Assembly: GCA_013288185.1 (NCBI GenBank)
Contig: JABDCK010000003.1
Span: forward strand, 1 to 59,169
DNA: 59,169 nt
Reading direction: 5' to 3'
Origin: Gammaproteobacteria bacterium
GTDB taxonomy: Bacteria > Pseudomonadota > Gammaproteobacteria > Berkiellales > Berkiellaceae
In this document: one piece after another, positions 22,695 to 33,072 of the stretch
Numbering within the stretch: position 1 is the stretch's first letter
Layout: the number at the start of each line of letters is the position of its first letter
Notes under the pieces: model-generated
What the model saw: only the letters and a program-made list of their open reading frames with translations
Told to the model about the DNA's origin: nothing
The model's database searches: none
Translations under genes and position numbers: made by a program

Positions 22695-22803
22695 TTTGCC
22701 GTTGGTCTTTATTTGGGACGCGTTTATCAGAATGTTATTGATAGTCTGTAGATTAAGGTAGTAAACTGCTTCCATACCAAAGAATTCCTTCGGGGGAGTA
22801 GTT

Positions 22804-23538
22804 ATGTCAAGATTCCTGCAAATCTTTATCCTCATGTTAAGCCTTTGTTGCCCTAGTGGTTCTGTTGCCAATGAAATGATCGCTAATTCACAAGCATGGG
22901 TCATGGGTACAGAAGGTGTTTTGGAGCAAACGCTTACACAAAAAATTGCCAAAATATTAGCCCAGACGGCTAAAAATGAAAATATTGATGTAAGAGTGTT
23001 TTTGGTTAATGATGCGCAAGCACCCGCTATTGAAACCATTGCCAGGAATTTAGTTGATGAATGGCAATTACGGCATCCAGGCGTTGCAAAAGAGCGAGCG
23101 GAAAAAGTAACCGCTTATTTGGTGATTAACGTATTGACTGATGAAAGCAGGATTGTTTTGGGTGAGAATATCACGCAAACACCAGCAATGATTGAAACAC
23201 TCAGAACTATTCAGGAAAGAATCATTTTACCGGCGCTCGCTATAGACAATGTAAGCAAAGCAACATTGGAAGGAGTAACTGCTTTAGTGTCCTCCTTAGA
23301 AAAATGGCCTGGACCTCAAGTACCGACCCTATTGCAAAAATTGTTTGATTTTTTCATGTCGATTCGCTATTTCATAGTGTTTGCTTTATTTTTGGCGTTA
23401 GCCGTCTTCTTGAAAAGATATTTGCAGAGCCCAAAATGGGAAATACCCACAGACTCAGAAGTTCAGCTTATTTTAAATAAAGCCCCTTTTTATTCTCAAA
23501 GAGACGAACACAATAATGGGCTTTATGAATATTCCTAG
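22804..23538 (+). CDS. TPM-domain (YgcG-like) secreted/membrane protein
   Basis: Signal peptide, 'LTQKIAKILAQTAKNENIDVRVFLVNDAQAPAIETIARNLVDEWQL', C-terminal TM. Confidence 0.75.
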   Translation: MSRFLQIFILMLSLCCPSGSVANEMIANSQAWVMGTEGVLEQTLTQKIAKILAQTAKNENIDVRVFLVNDAQAPAIETIARNLVDEWQLRHPGVAKERAEKVTAYLVINVLTDESRIVLGENITQTPAMIETLRTIQERIILPALAIDNVSKATLEGVTALVSSLEKWPGPQVPTLLQKLFDFFMSIRYFIVFALFLALAVFLKRYLQSPKWEIPTDSEVQLILNKAPFYSQRDEHNNGLYEYS

Positions 23539-23558
23539 ACCATGGTAGTATGGTCTAG
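23535..23558 (+). promoter_or_regulatory. Perfect 9-bp stem hairpin (CTAGACCAT-ggtagt-ATGGTCTAG) spanning the stop of the TPM gene, upstream of hfq
   Basis: Read directly from sequence; no U-tract, so a leader/processing structure is more likely than a classic terminator. Confidence 0.5.
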
Positions 23559-23596
23559 CTAAGGGAAGCGCATATAAAAGATAAGGAGAGCAAAAA

Positions 23597-23860
23597 ATGT
23601 CAAAGGGGCAATCATTACAAGACCCTTTTCTTAATGCCTTGAGAAAGGAAAAAATTCCAGTCTCCATTTATTTGGTCAATGGAATTAAATTGCAAGGTCT
23701 TGTTGAATCATTTGATCAATTTGTCATTTTACTAAAGAATAGCGTTAGTCAAATGGTTTATAAGCACGCAATATCAACGGTGGTACCTGCTAAAAATATT
23801 TCCACCAAACTATCAATGCCAGGTCAAAATGGCGATGATAACGACGCAGGAAATTCTTAA
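23597..23860 (+). CDS. hfq: RNA chaperone Hfq
   Basis: '[48 protein letters not shown]...[10 protein letters not shown]'. Confidence 0.98.
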   Translation: MSKGQSLQDPFLNALRKEKIPVSIYLVNGIKLQGLVESFDQFVILLKNSVSQMVYKHAISTVVPAKNISTKLSMPGQNGDDNDAGNS

Positions 23861-23874
23861 GGAGCAAAATATAG

Positions 23875-25170
23875 TTGTTTGAGCGGCCTAGCAGTGGGGA
23901 ACGGGCTGTTCTTGTCCATATTACTTTTCGCCAACTCGCTGAACAACCTGATTTAAAAGAATTTAGTGAGTTAGCTTTTGCTGCAGGGGCCACTTCTGTA
24001 GCAACGGTATTGGGTGTACGTGACAAGCCAGATCCTAAATTTTTTATTGGTACGGGAAAGTTAGAAGAAGTTTTAGAAGTGGTTTCGCTTCATGGTGCAA
24101 ACCTTATTCTTTTTAATCATGAATTAACCCCCTCACAAGAAAGAAATATTGAACGCCATGTAAAATGTCGCGTTCTGTCTCGTACAGGTTTAATTTTAGA
24201 TATTTTTGCCCAGCGCGCGCATACTTTTGAAGGGAAATTACAAGTAGAACTCGCACAACTGCAGCATATGTCTACACGTCTGGTGCGTGGCTGGACGCAT
24301 CTGGAACGTCAAAAAGGGGGGATTGGTCTACGTGGCCCTGGTGAGACACAGTTAGAAGTGGATCGGCGTTTAATTAAAGCGCGGATAGCCACCATAGAAA
24401 AACGCTTGCTGAAGGTAAGAGAGCAGCGGCAACAACGCCGGCATGTACGCCAACGTGCAGATATCCCAACCGTCACCTTAGTGGGTTATACCAACGCAGG
24501 TAAGTCGACTTTATTTAATGCATTGACAGGTGCGCATGTTTGGGTAGCTAATCAATTATTTGCAACCCTAGATCCTACGTTACGTGCACTGCCATTAAAA
24601 GGAATTGGTAATGTTGTGTTAGCTGACACGGTTGGTTTCATTCGACAATTGCCCCATACCTTAGTTAATGCTTTTCGCGCCACCTTAGAGGAAACCTCCA
24701 ACGCCGCTATTTTATTACATGTGGTTGATGCCCATGATGAAAAATATGAAGAAAATATTCATCAAGTGAATAAAGTGCTTGCAGAAATTGGTGCGCAAGA
24801 GGTGCCGCAACTGTTAGTGTTTAACAAAGCTGACTTGTTATCGGAACAGGGGTATTATCCGGGTCTCGTTGAAAGAGAAAAAGATGGTATGATAACTAAA
24901 ATTTGGGTTTCAGCACTCAGTAAAGAAGGATTGGATTTGCTGCAAGCGGCTTTGCAAGGTAGGCTTAGCAGCGAAATAGTGTATGGCACATTATGTTTGT
25001 CTTCTGCCCAAGGGCAGTTGCATTCCCAGCTTCACAAATTACACATAGTTGTTTCGCAAACCCTGAGTGAAGAAGGGGGATGGAAAGTGGTTATTAAAAC
25101 AACAAGAATGCAATGGGAAAGACTTTGTCAGCAACATACGGAATTATTACACACGTTTACGGCATTTTAA
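23875..25170 (+). CDS. hflX: GTPase HflX
   Basis: 'RGPGETQLEVDRRLI', 'VTLVGYTNAGKSTLFNALTG'; apparent TTG start. Confidence 0.95.
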   Translation: MFERPSSGERAVLVHITFRQLAEQPDLKEFSELAFAAGATSVATVLGVRDKPDPKFFIGTGKLEEVLEVVSLHGANLILFNHELTPSQERNIERHVKCRVLSRTGLILDIFAQRAHTFEGKLQVELAQLQHMSTRLVRGWTHLERQKGGIGLRGPGETQLEVDRRLIKARIATIEKRLLKVREQRQQRRHVRQRADIPTVTLVGYTNAGKSTLFNALTGAHVWVANQLFATLDPTLRALPLKGIGNVVLADTVGFIRQLPHTLVNAFRATLEETSNAAILLHVVDAHDEKYEENIHQVNKVLAEIGAQEVPQLLVFNKADLLSEQGYYPGLVEREKDGMITKIWVSALSKEGLDLLQAALQGRLSSEIVYGTLCLSSAQGQLHSQLHKLHIVVSQTLSEEGGWKVVIKTTRMQWERLCQQHTELLHTFTAF

Positions 25171-25184
25171 AAAAGAGGTTGCGC

Positions 25185-26363
25185 ATGTCCTGGAATGAAC
25201 CCGGTGATCGGGATGAAAAAAATAAGAAAAAAGATCCTTGGGGTCGACAAGGAGAGGGTAGACCACCGAATATCGATGAAGTATTGCGTCAATTATCGCA
25301 CAAAATCCGCACCTTATTGGGTCTCAAAGAAGGTGGCGGGGGAGGCTTCAAACCACCTACTTCCAGTAAAACTTATGGTGCTGCACTTATTGGGGCGATT
25401 GCGGTGGTGGTTTATGGCCTCAGTGGCATTTATGTGGTTGAACCTGCAGAAGAAGCCGTTGTTTTAAGATTTGGGCGTTATGTTAGAACAGAGGGGCCAG
25501 GTCCGCACTGGATTGCTCCTTTTATAGAGTCTAGAGAAATCGTCAATGTGCAAGAAGTACAGACCAGTAAGCATGGCGGCGCGATGCTTACCAAAGACGA
25601 AAACATTGTCAGTGCTGAAATTGCAGTTCAATATCGTATTAATAATGCGCGTGATTATCTTTTCAACTTGGTTCAGCCTAAAAAAAGCTTAGAACAAGTA
25701 TCTGAAAGTGCGTTACGCGCGGTAGTAGGCCAATCTACGTTAAACGAAGTGTTAACCAGTGGGAGAAGTGAAATTGGTTTGGAAATTCGCAAACAAGTTC
25801 AGCAAAACTTAAATAAATATAAATCTGGACTCGAGATTTCAGATTTGGCAATGCAACAAACCAAAGCCCCTGAAGAAGTCAAAGCTGCATTTGATGATGC
25901 GATTAAAGCACAGCAAGATGAAGAACGTTTGGTTAATGAAGCACAAGCTTATTCTCGAAAAATTGTGCCCATTGCGGAAGGTCAGGTAAAACGGACTTTG
26001 CAAGAAGCCGGTGCTTACAAAGCGCAAGTGACTTTGGAAGCCCAAGGTAAAACTGCAAAATTTTCTAAGGTTTTACCGGAATATCGGCGCGCGCCACAAG
26101 TGACGCGAGAAAGACTCTATATTGATACCTTACAGCAGGTTTATTCCAATACGCCAAAAGTGCTTATCGATGTGAATAGTGGCAACTTAATCTATTTACC
26201 ATTAGATAAATTATTGCAAAAAAATACACAACCGCAGTTACAACCTAAAGAAGAAGAGGATGCGCGCGCCAGTGAAAAATCTCATCAAAGAATGATCCCG
26301 CTTGTGCATCATGAGCGTCCAGGATATGAAGAGGCTGAGCGCCCAAATCGTAATGGAGAGTAG
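25185..26363 (+). CDS. hflK: FtsH protease activity modulator HflK
   Basis: SPFH/band-7 protein 'MSWNEPGDRDEKNKKKDPWGR'; start at ATG 25185 inside the longer ORF. Confidence 0.95.
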   Translation: MSWNEPGDRDEKNKKKDPWGRQGEGRPPNIDEVLRQLSHKIRTLLGLKEGGGGGFKPPTSSKTYGAALIGAIAVVVYGLSGIYVVEPAEEAVVLRFGRYVRTEGPGPHWIAPFIESREIVNVQEVQTSKHGGAMLTKDENIVSAEIAVQYRINNARDYLFNLVQPKKSLEQVSESALRAVVGQSTLNEVLTSGRSEIGLEIRKQVQQNLNKYKSGLEISDLAMQQTKAPEEVKAAFDDAIKAQQDEERLVNEAQAYSRKIVPIAEGQVKRTLQEAGAYKAQVTLEAQGKTAKFSKVLPEYRRAPQVTRERLYIDTLQQVYSNTPKVLIDVNSGNLIYLPLDKLLQKNTQPQLQPKEEEDARASEKSHQRMIPLVHHERPGYEEAERPNRNGE

Positions 26364-26367
26364 TATT

Positions 26368-27273
26368 ATGAAAGGTGGAACTAAAACGGCAATCATCAGC
26401 GCGGTGGTTGTTGTTGTATTAATGATGGGTTTGAGTTTGTTTATCGTTAAAGAAACGGAGCGTGCCATTGTATTGCGTTTAGGTAAAATGGTAGTTGATC
26501 CCCAAACAAAAGTACCAATGGTGTTAGGTCCGGGATTGCAATATAAATTTCCATTGTTAGATAGTGTACGTATTTTTGATCAACGTATTCAATCCTTAGA
26601 GATTTCTTCTTCGCGTATTCCCACGCAAGAAAAGAAAGAATTGATTGTCGATTTGTTTACAAAATGGCGGATTACGGATTTTGCTAAATTTTATACCACT
26701 ACGGGTGGGAGTAAAGTGCGGGCAGAACGGTTATTGCGAGAAAAGATTGTTGATGGTTTGCGTGGCGAATTTGGTCGTCGCAAATTAAATGATGTAGTCT
26801 CACAAGATAGACAAAAAGTGATGGATAAAATCCGTTCTGATGCTAATGGCACTGCTCAAACCTTAGGGGTTGAGGTTGTGGATGCACGCATTGTCCGGAT
26901 TGATTTGCCACCAGAAGTCAGTGAGGCAGTATTTAATTTAATGCGCACAGAGCGTCAACGGGTAGCAGCGGAACATAGGGCACAAGGGCGCTCGCGCGCA
27001 GAAGCTATTCGTGCGGATGCAGATGCGCAAGTGACAGTCCTTAAAGCGACTGCGGAGCGTGAAGCGAATCAAATTCGTGGGGATGGAGAAGCCCGTGCGG
27101 CGCAGATTTATGCAGATGTCTATGGCCAAGATCCAGAATTCTATAGCTTTTATAGAAGTTTGGAAGCGTATCGTGAGACATTTAAGAATAATGGTGATAT
27201 GCTAGTAATCAAACCCGATGATGCTTTCTTTAAGTATTTTCGGCGAAGTAACGTAGGTAAAAAAGAGCAGTAA
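26368..27273 (+). CDS. hflC: Protease modulator HflC
   Basis: SPFH domain; start at ATG 26368 (MKGGTKTAII) inside the longer ORF. Confidence 0.95.
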   Translation: MKGGTKTAIISAVVVVVLMMGLSLFIVKETERAIVLRLGKMVVDPQTKVPMVLGPGLQYKFPLLDSVRIFDQRIQSLEISSSRIPTQEKKELIVDLFTKWRITDFAKFYTTTGGSKVRAERLLREKIVDGLRGEFGRRKLNDVVSQDRQKVMDKIRSDANGTAQTLGVEVVDARIVRIDLPPEVSEAVFNLMRTERQRVAAEHRAQGRSRAEAIRADADAQVTVLKATAEREANQIRGDGEARAAQIYADVYGQDPEFYSFYRSLEAYRETFKNNGDMLVIKPDDAFFKYFRRSNVGKKEQ

Positions 27274-28566
<1,293 letters not shown>

Positions 28567-28583
28567 AAGAGTGAATGGAACGT

Positions 28584-28670
28584 TGGTGCCGAGGAGAGGA
28601 CTTGAACCTCCAAGGAGTTTCCTCCACAAGTACCTGAAACTTGCGTGTCTACCAATTTCACCACCCCGGC
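28584..28670 (-). tRNA. tRNA-Leu (anticodon CAG), CCA encoded
   Basis: Reverse complement GCCGGGGTGGTGAAATTGGTAGACACGCAAGTTTCAGGTACTTGTGGAGGAAACTCCTTGGAGGTTCAAGTCCTCTCCTCGGCACCA; acceptor, anticodon (CAAGT-TTCAGGT-ACTTG), variable and T arms pair. Confidence 0.95.
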
Positions 28671-28721
28671 GTAGGCTGGGAAATCTAACGTGTGTCAACC
28701 CAGAAGTCAACCTAAAGTAAT

Positions 28722-30989
28722 ATGGCAAAAAAATATTCAGATAAACAACACGATCCTTTTCTCGCCCGCGAGGCAGAAAATTATGAAACCCCCATTCCAA
28801 GCCGGGAATTCATTCTCATGGTATTGGAAAAATGGGGTGGGCCCGTAAAACGCAATGCCCTAACCAAACATTTTGAATTAACCGATCTGGATTTAATAGA
28901 GGGCTTGCGCCGCCGGTTAAGAGCGATGGTACGCGATGGCCAATTGCTCAAAACCCCCCAAGGCTATGTACCACTGGCCAATGCCAAAGTATGCAAAGGC
29001 TTACTGATTATTGAACGTGAAGGGGAAGGCTATTTGCGCAGTGAAGATGGCCAAATTATTGGCCTCAGTGGTCCCATGTTACGGGGCTATTATCATCACG
29101 ATGAGATAGAAGTACAAGTCATTGAAATTGATCGGGAAGGGAATGCCAGAGGCAGAATCCTGAGTTTATTGAAAGCAACCGTGCCGCAGGTTATTGGTCG
29201 CTTTCTGAAAACACGTGTGCGTTTAGAAGTTATCCCCTTTGATCGTAAATATAGCCAAAATATCATTGTGCCCAAAGAGATGAAAAATGGCGCTAAAGAT
29301 GGGGATATTGTCCAAGTTGAAATATTAAGAGATGAAAAATACGCGCATCATGTGGAGCCGGTTGCCAAAATTGTAGAAGTTTTGGGAGATTTTTCTACTC
29401 CAGGGATAGAAGTGAATATTGCATTACGCAAATTTAATATTCCTTATGAATGGCCTCCAGCTTTATTGCAAGAATGTGCAAAACTCCCCAAAGAAGTGAA
29501 GAATAAGGATGGACGTAAAGATTTAACCGCATTAGGCTTAGTTACCATTGATGGTGAAGATGCAAAAGATTTTGATGACGCCGTTTATTGTGAAGCGCAA
29601 CCTGCTGGAGGGTGGCGTTTATGGGTGGCGATTGCCGATGTGAGTTATTATGTTAAACCTGGCAGTGCGCTTGATAAAGAAGCCAGTGTGCGTGGCAACT
29701 CGACTTATTTTCCTAATAGCGTTGTCCCCATGTTACCCGAAGTATTATCCAATGAATTATGCTCCTTAAAACCTAATGTGCCACGGTTAAGTATGGTATG
29801 CCAAATGAGCATTGATAAACACGGCACACTCAAACGTTCCATTTTTTATCACGCACTTATGCAATCTAAAGCAAGACTCACTTACACAGAAGTGGCAGAA
29901 ATGTTGCGTGGCCATACCGGGTTGCGTGAAAAATATGCAGCGGTTTTGCCTAATGTTGAAGCATTGCATGATTTATATGAAGTGCTACATAAACAAAGAA
30001 AAAAACGTGGGGCAATTGATTTTGATACCGTAGAAACACAGATTCTTTTTGATGCAGAGGGTAAAATTAAGACTATTGTGCCAAGAAGCCGTAATATAGC
30101 CCATAAAATGATTGAAGAAAGCATGTTGGCGGCGAATGTGTGTGCGGCAAAATTCTTGCTGCGTCACAAGCGTCCTACCTTGTATCGTGTGCATGACCGT
30201 CCACCCAAGGAAAAATTATCTTCTTTAAGAGAATTTTTAGCGGAATTAGGCTTAGATTTGCCAGGACGGGATGCTCCTTCTTCTAAAGATTTTTCTGCTT
30301 TAATGGCAAAAGTGCAGAAACGGGAAGACAAGCATATTATAGAAACCGTGATGCTGCGATCGTTAAGTCAGGCGCAATATTCGCCTAAAAATATTGGTCA
30401 CTTTGGTTTAGCGTATCCATATTATGCGCATTTTACCTCGCCCATTCGTCGTTATCCGGATTTGTTAGTACATCGAGAAATTGTTGATATTTTATATAGT
30501 AAAAATAATAAAAAACCCGGCAGCAAACCAGATTTAGAGAAATTGGGCATGCAATGCTCAGAAGCGGAGCGGCGTTCAGATGATGCGACGCGTGATGCGC
30601 AATTAGCGTTAAAATGTCATTACATGCTAGATAAAGTGGGCTCCCATTTTTCTGGTATCGTTTGTGGTGTGGCCAGTTTTGGTATATTTGTTGAGTTGAA
30701 AGATATTTATGTTGAAGGCATGGTTCACGTAACCGCTTTGGGTAATGAATATTTTCATTATGACCAAGCCAACCACCGCATGGTGGGTGACAGAACGCGC
30801 ACGGTTTATCGTTTGGGCGATAAGTTAGAAGTTAAAGTGGTGCGCGTCGATATTGAAGCCAAAAAAATTGATTTAGAATTATTACAACCTTCTGCTAATA
30901 CTCAGCAAGATTCAAAAAAATTCACTCGCGCCAGCAAGCAAACCAAGAATCAAGAACGCAGGAAAAAGAAATGGCGCAAGCGAAAGTAA
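28722..30989 (+). CDS. rnr: Ribonuclease R
   Basis: RNB 'TIDGEDAKDFDDAVY', S1 domain 'GIVCGVASFGIFVELKDIYVEGMVHV', basic C-terminus. Confidence 0.97.
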   Translation: MAKKYSDKQHDPFLAREAENYETPIPSREFILMVLEKWGGPVKRNALTKHFELTDLDLIEGLRRRLRAMVRDGQLLKTPQGYVPLANAKVCKGLLIIEREGEGYLRSEDGQIIGLSGPMLRGYYHHDEIEVQVIEIDREGNARGRILSLLKATVPQVIGRFLKTRVRLEVIPFDRKYSQNIIVPKEMKNGAKDGDIVQVEILRDEKYAHHVEPVAKIVEVLGDFSTPGIEVNIALRKFNIPYEWPPALLQECAKLPKEVKNKDGRKDLTALGLVTIDGEDAKDFDDAVYCEAQPAGGWRLWVAIADVSYYVKPGSALDKEASVRGNSTYFPNSVVPMLPEVLSNELCSLKPNVPRLSMVCQMSIDKHGTLKRSIFYHALMQSKARLTYTEVAEMLRGHTGLREKYAAVLPNVEALHDLYEVLHKQRKKRGAIDFDTVETQILFDAEGKIKTIVPRSRNIAHKMIEESMLAANVCAAKFLLRHKRPTLYRVHDRPPKEKLSSLREFLAELGLDLPGRDAPSSKDFSALMAKVQKREDKHIIETVMLRSLSQAQYSPKNIGHFGLAYPYYAHFTSPIRRYPDLLVHREIVDILYSKNNKKPGSKPDLEKLGMQCSEAERRSDDATRDAQLALKCHYMLDKVGSHFSGIVCGVASFGIFVELKDIYVEGMVHVTALGNEYFHYDQANHRMVGDRTRTVYRLGDKLEVKVVRVDIEAKKIDLELLQPSANTQQDSKKFTRASKQTKNQERRKKKWRKRK

Positions 30990-31717
30990 TTTATGGCATC
31001 CATGCTGTCATGGCTGCGTTGAACCATCATCCAGAAAATATCTTAAGCCTGTTTTGTGAAGAAAAAGCAGAAAATACACGGTTGCAAGTGTTATTAGAAA
31101 AAGCACATGAAGCAAAGTTAACGGTACAATATTTATCAGAAAATAAATTAAATAAGCTGACCCAAAGCACCCATCATCAGGGGATTGCTGTTAAAATGCG
31201 CAATACCCAAACGGTGGATGAACATGCGGTTTACACCTGGCTTGAAAATGCAGCCAAACCGCCTTTACTTCTCTTGTTGGAAGGCATTCAAGATCCCCAT
31301 AACTTAGGAGCTTGTTTACGCAGTGCAGAAGCATTAGGCGTTGATTGGGTGGTGGTGGTGCGCGCACAAGCGGTTTCTCTCAATGCCACTGTTAGCAAAG
31401 TTTCTTGTGGGGCAGATCAAAAACTTAGCATCATCGCAGTAGGTAATCTGGTGCGGTTTATAGGCCAAATACAAAAGCGTGGTGTATGGGTAATAGGTAC
31501 AAGCTTGCAAGCCCATGCTAAAAATTTGGCACAGGTAGATTTAAAACGCCCCGTTGCCTTAGTGATGGGGTCGGAAGGCACGGGGTTAAAGCATTTAACC
31601 ATAGAATCTTGCGATGAAATTGCCTGTATTCCCCTTCTGGGTGTAACTGCAAGTTTAAATGTTTCCGTGGCTACGGGAATTTGTCTGTATGAGTGCCAAC
31701 GCCAGCGCTTGTGTTAG
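30971..31717 (+). CDS. rlmB: 23S rRNA (guanosine-2'-O-)-methyltransferase RlmB
   Basis: SpoU family 'LEGIQDPHNLGACLRSAEALGVD', 'LVMGSEGTGL'. Confidence 0.95.
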   Translation: MAQAKVIYGIHAVMAALNHHPENILSLFCEEKAENTRLQVLLEKAHEAKLTVQYLSENKLNKLTQSTHHQGIAVKMRNTQTVDEHAVYTWLENAAKPPLLLLLEGIQDPHNLGACLRSAEALGVDWVVVVRAQAVSLNATVSKVSCGADQKLSIIAVGNLVRFIGQIQKRGVWVIGTSLQAHAKNLAQVDLKRPVALVMGSEGTGLKHLTIESCDEIACIPLLGVTASLNVSVATGICLYECQRQRLC

Positions 31718-31835
31718 AAAAAACAATCTACTAAACTACGCCGTTCTCTTTAGAGAAAATAAAAAAGTTAGTTAACTCCTTGTGCTTGGCTTATTTTTAA
31801 TTTGCATGAGCACTGTAAATCCGTGAGGAGACCAT

Positions 31836-32225
31836 ATGCGTCATTACGAAATTGTTATTTTAGTTCATCCTGATCAAAGTGAGCAGGTTACTGCCATGGT
31901 TGATCGTTACCGTGCGATTGTCGAAAAGAACCAAGGAAAAATCCACCGCTTGGAAGATTGGGGCAGAAGACAGTTAGCATACGTTATCAAAAAGCTACAT
32001 AAAGCCCATTACGTTTTAATGAATGTAGAATGTGACAATGAGGCTGTAGACGCGCTTAAACACGCTTTCCGTTACAATGATGCTATATTGCGTTATTTGA
32101 TGTTAGAAAGAGATACTGCACTGACAGAAATTTCCGCAATGCTTCGTTCTGATGAAGATAAAGAACGTATGGAGCGTGGTGGTGATCGTGCCATGATCTC
32201 TGAAGAAGAAGAACTTGAAATTTAG
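31836..32225 (+). CDS. rpsF: 30S ribosomal protein S6
   Basis: '[18 protein letters not shown]', followed by rpsR and rplI. Confidence 0.97.
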   Translation: MRHYEIVILVHPDQSEQVTAMVDRYRAIVEKNQGKIHRLEDWGRRQLAYVIKKLHKAHYVLMNVECDNEAVDALKHAFRYNDAILRYLMLERDTALTEISAMLRSDEDKERMERGGDRAMISEEEELEI

Positions 32226-32237
32226 GAGCGTGAGAAT

Positions 32238-32477
32238 ATGTCTAAGCCGTGGTTTCGTGGCAATAAAAAGAAATATTGTCCTTTTACATCAAAAAAGATC
32301 CCTGTGGAATTTATTGATTTCAAGAATTTTCGATTCTTGCGTAAATATATTTCAGAAACGGGAAAAATTGTACCTAGCCGTATTACTGGGGTAAAAAATA
32401 TTTACCAGCATATGTTGGCCAGAGAAATTAAATATGCTCGCTATTTAGCGTTAATTCCTTATTGTGATAGACATTAA
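32238..32477 (+). CDS. rpsR: 30S ribosomal protein S18
   Basis: '[38 protein letters not shown]'. Confidence 0.97.
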   Translation: MSKPWFRGNKKKYCPFTSKKIPVEFIDFKNFRFLRKYISETGKIVPSRITGVKNIYQHMLAREIKYARYLALIPYCDRH

Positions 32478-32497
32478 GGGTTCACTGGAGGTTTAAA

Positions 32498-32956
32498 ATG
32501 GAAGTGATATTACTTGAAAATATCAGAAATCTTGGTAAATTTGGTAACAAAGTCAAGGTAGCTAAGGGGTTTGGACGTAATTTCTTAATCCCACAAGGCA
32601 AAGCGGTTCCCGCAACCAAAGATAATATTTCTAAGTTTGAGGGGCAACGCGCACAATTAGAGCAAGCGGTAAAAGATCGTTTACGGGTTGCTCAAGAACG
32701 CGCGGCTGAAATTAATAATGTGCAAATTACCATTAAAGCGCAAGCTGCAGATGAAGGTAAGTTGTATGGTTCTATCGGGACTATTGATTTGGCGCGCTCT
32801 TTTAAAGAAAAAGGCATTGAAGTCACACGACAAGAAATTCGTTTGCCCAATGGACCTTTAAGAGATTTAGGTAGTTACGTTATTGAATTGCAATTGCATG
32901 CGGATGTGATTGCAACTGCGCACGTGTCAATTATCCCTGATAGAAAGGGTGATTAA
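32498..32956 (+). CDS. rplI: 50S ribosomal protein L9
   Basis: 'MEVILLENIRNLGKFGNKVKVAKGFGRNFLIPQGKAVPAT'. Confidence 0.97.
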   Translation: MEVILLENIRNLGKFGNKVKVAKGFGRNFLIPQGKAVPATKDNISKFEGQRAQLEQAVKDRLRVAQERAAEINNVQITIKAQAADEGKLYGSIGTIDLARSFKEKGIEVTRQEIRLPNGPLRDLGSYVIELQLHADVIATAHVSIIPDRKGD

Positions 32957-32997
32957 CGAGCGCACCAATTGCGACTTGTGCTATTTCATACCACAAT

Positions 32998-33027
32998 AAG
33001 GGAAATAATTCGTTATTTCCCTTTTTT
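32998..33027 (+). terminator. Rho-independent terminator downstream of rplI
   Basis: AAGGGAAATAA-TTCG-TTATTTCCCTT stem followed by TTTT. Confidence 0.9.
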
Positions 33028-33072
33028 GTGTCTATTTTTTAGTTATTTATCAATATTTTCAAGGATGTCGCT

